The notes under the pieces: generated by a model | The model's database searches: none | What the model was told of the DNA's origin: nothing | Seen by the model: only the letters and a program-made list of their open reading frames with translations | In this document: one piece after another, positions 5,187-5,515 of the stretch | Layout of the letters: the number at the start of each line of letters is the position of its first letter | How positions within the stretch are numbered: position 1 is the first letter of the stretch | Position numbers and translations under genes: made by a program | Source: a bacterium | GTDB taxonomy: Bacteria > Verrucomicrobiota > Verrucomicrobiia > Limisphaerales > J093 | NCBI GenBank assembly: GCA_021784265.1 | Contig: JAJXTA010000251.1 | Location: 1 to 5,515, forward strand | Length of the DNA: 5,515 bases | Direction: 5' to 3'

Positions 5187-5515
5187 ATGCACCCCACGCC
5201 TCACGCCCCAGCACCACGCCTGGCCTACCCGGGTCCCTCCCGGCGCTGCCCCTCCGCGGCACCCACCTCCCGCCGGCCACTGGCCAAGGCCTGGCCTTGC
5301 GCGCTGGTGATGGCGCTGGGTGGTTTGTCGCTCGCCGCCCAGGGTCCGCAAACCCCGCCGACCTTCGCCGAACGGCTGGGCTGGAAACCGGGCACGGTCG
5401 CGGTGATCCTGCACGTGGATGATGTCGGCATGTCCCACTCCTCGAACCTGGGCGCGATGGAAGCTACCGAGCGCGGCGTGGCGACCTCCTTCAGCGTGAT
5501 GATGCCCTGTTCCTG
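5187..5515 (+). CDS. Secreted ChbG/HpnK (YdjC-like) carbohydrate deacetylase, 3'-truncated by the window
   Basis: The frame is open from ATG 5187 to the right edge (109 full codons plus two bases). HVDDVGMSHSSNLGAMEA (76-93) followed by GVATSFSVMMPC (97-108) matches the start of the YdjC/ChbG/HpnK family. In these metal-dependent enzymes the first DD supplies a metal or catalytic aspartate, and the enzymes remove N-acetyl groups from amino sugars. The remaining His ligands lie beyond the window. Residues 31-53 form a hydrophobic signal segment ending SLAAQG, so export is likely. It is preceded by an unusually long Pro/Arg-rich stretch holding SRRPLAK (28-34), which resembles a Tat motif. ATG 5187 is the only ATG, GTG or TTG in this frame before GTG 5307 and ATG 5310, which would destroy the signal peptide. 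No clear Shine-Dalgarno sequence is seen. The substrate is unknown. Confidence 0.8.
   Translation, partial: MHPTPHAPAPRLAYPGPSRRCPSAAPTSRRPLAKAWPCALVMALGGLSLAAQGPQTPPTFAERLGWKPGTVAVILHVDDVGMSHSSNLGAMEATERGVATSFSVMMPCS

Noticed and set aside
5022..5438. 138-codon minus-strand open frame across the end of the membrane protein and the start of the deacetylase
   Set aside because: It lies antisense to two better-supported genes and its translation shows no recognisable motif.

Overview
This is a GC-rich window (very roughly two thirds G+C by eye) of bacterial chromosome. It holds five genes, one of them broken and two cut by the window edges. The gene content suggests a Verrucomicrobiota or Planctomycetota-like bacterium, probably a polysaccharide-using environmental lineage. 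That is an inference from the style of a secreted ChbG/HpnK-type deacetylase, a trehalase-like six-hairpin glycosidase, a glycine-zipper lipoprotein with WxxGxW repeats, and a large polytopic membrane protein of no family I recognise. The intact start codons lack a clear Shine-Dalgarno sequence. No rRNA, tRNA, CRISPR array or transposase was seen.

Layout: (i) 3-1565, plus strand, is the body and 3' end of a clan GH-G-like (alpha/alpha)6 glycosidase whose 5' end lies outside the window; one in-frame TAA at 459-461 splits it. (ii) 1651-2802, minus strand and convergent with the glycosidase, is a DGQHR-domain (DndB-like) protein. (iii) 2803-3096 is a divergent intergenic region with several strong dyads that could form competing hairpins, plus a weak promoter candidate for the DGQHR gene. 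(iv) 3097-3597, plus, is a small lipoprotein with a glycine zipper, a Pro-rich linker encoded partly by an 11-C run, and four WxxGxW-type repeats. (v) 3730-5100, plus, is a membrane protein of about 12 segments. (vi) 5187 to the right edge, plus, is the start of a secreted ChbG/HpnK-like deacetylase carrying an HVDDVG metal-site motif.

The glycosidase and the deacetylase point to carbohydrate processing outside the cytoplasm. The membrane protein lies 86 bp before the deacetylase on the same strand, so the two may be co-transcribed. The DGQHR gene looks unrelated: its relatives belong to DNA phosphorothioation (Dnd) and similar DNA-modification or defence loci, but no modification genes are visible here. 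The most interesting items are the orphan DGQHR protein, the uncharacterised membrane protein, the single-codon break in the otherwise well-preserved glycosidase, and the competing-hairpin region at 2941-3014.
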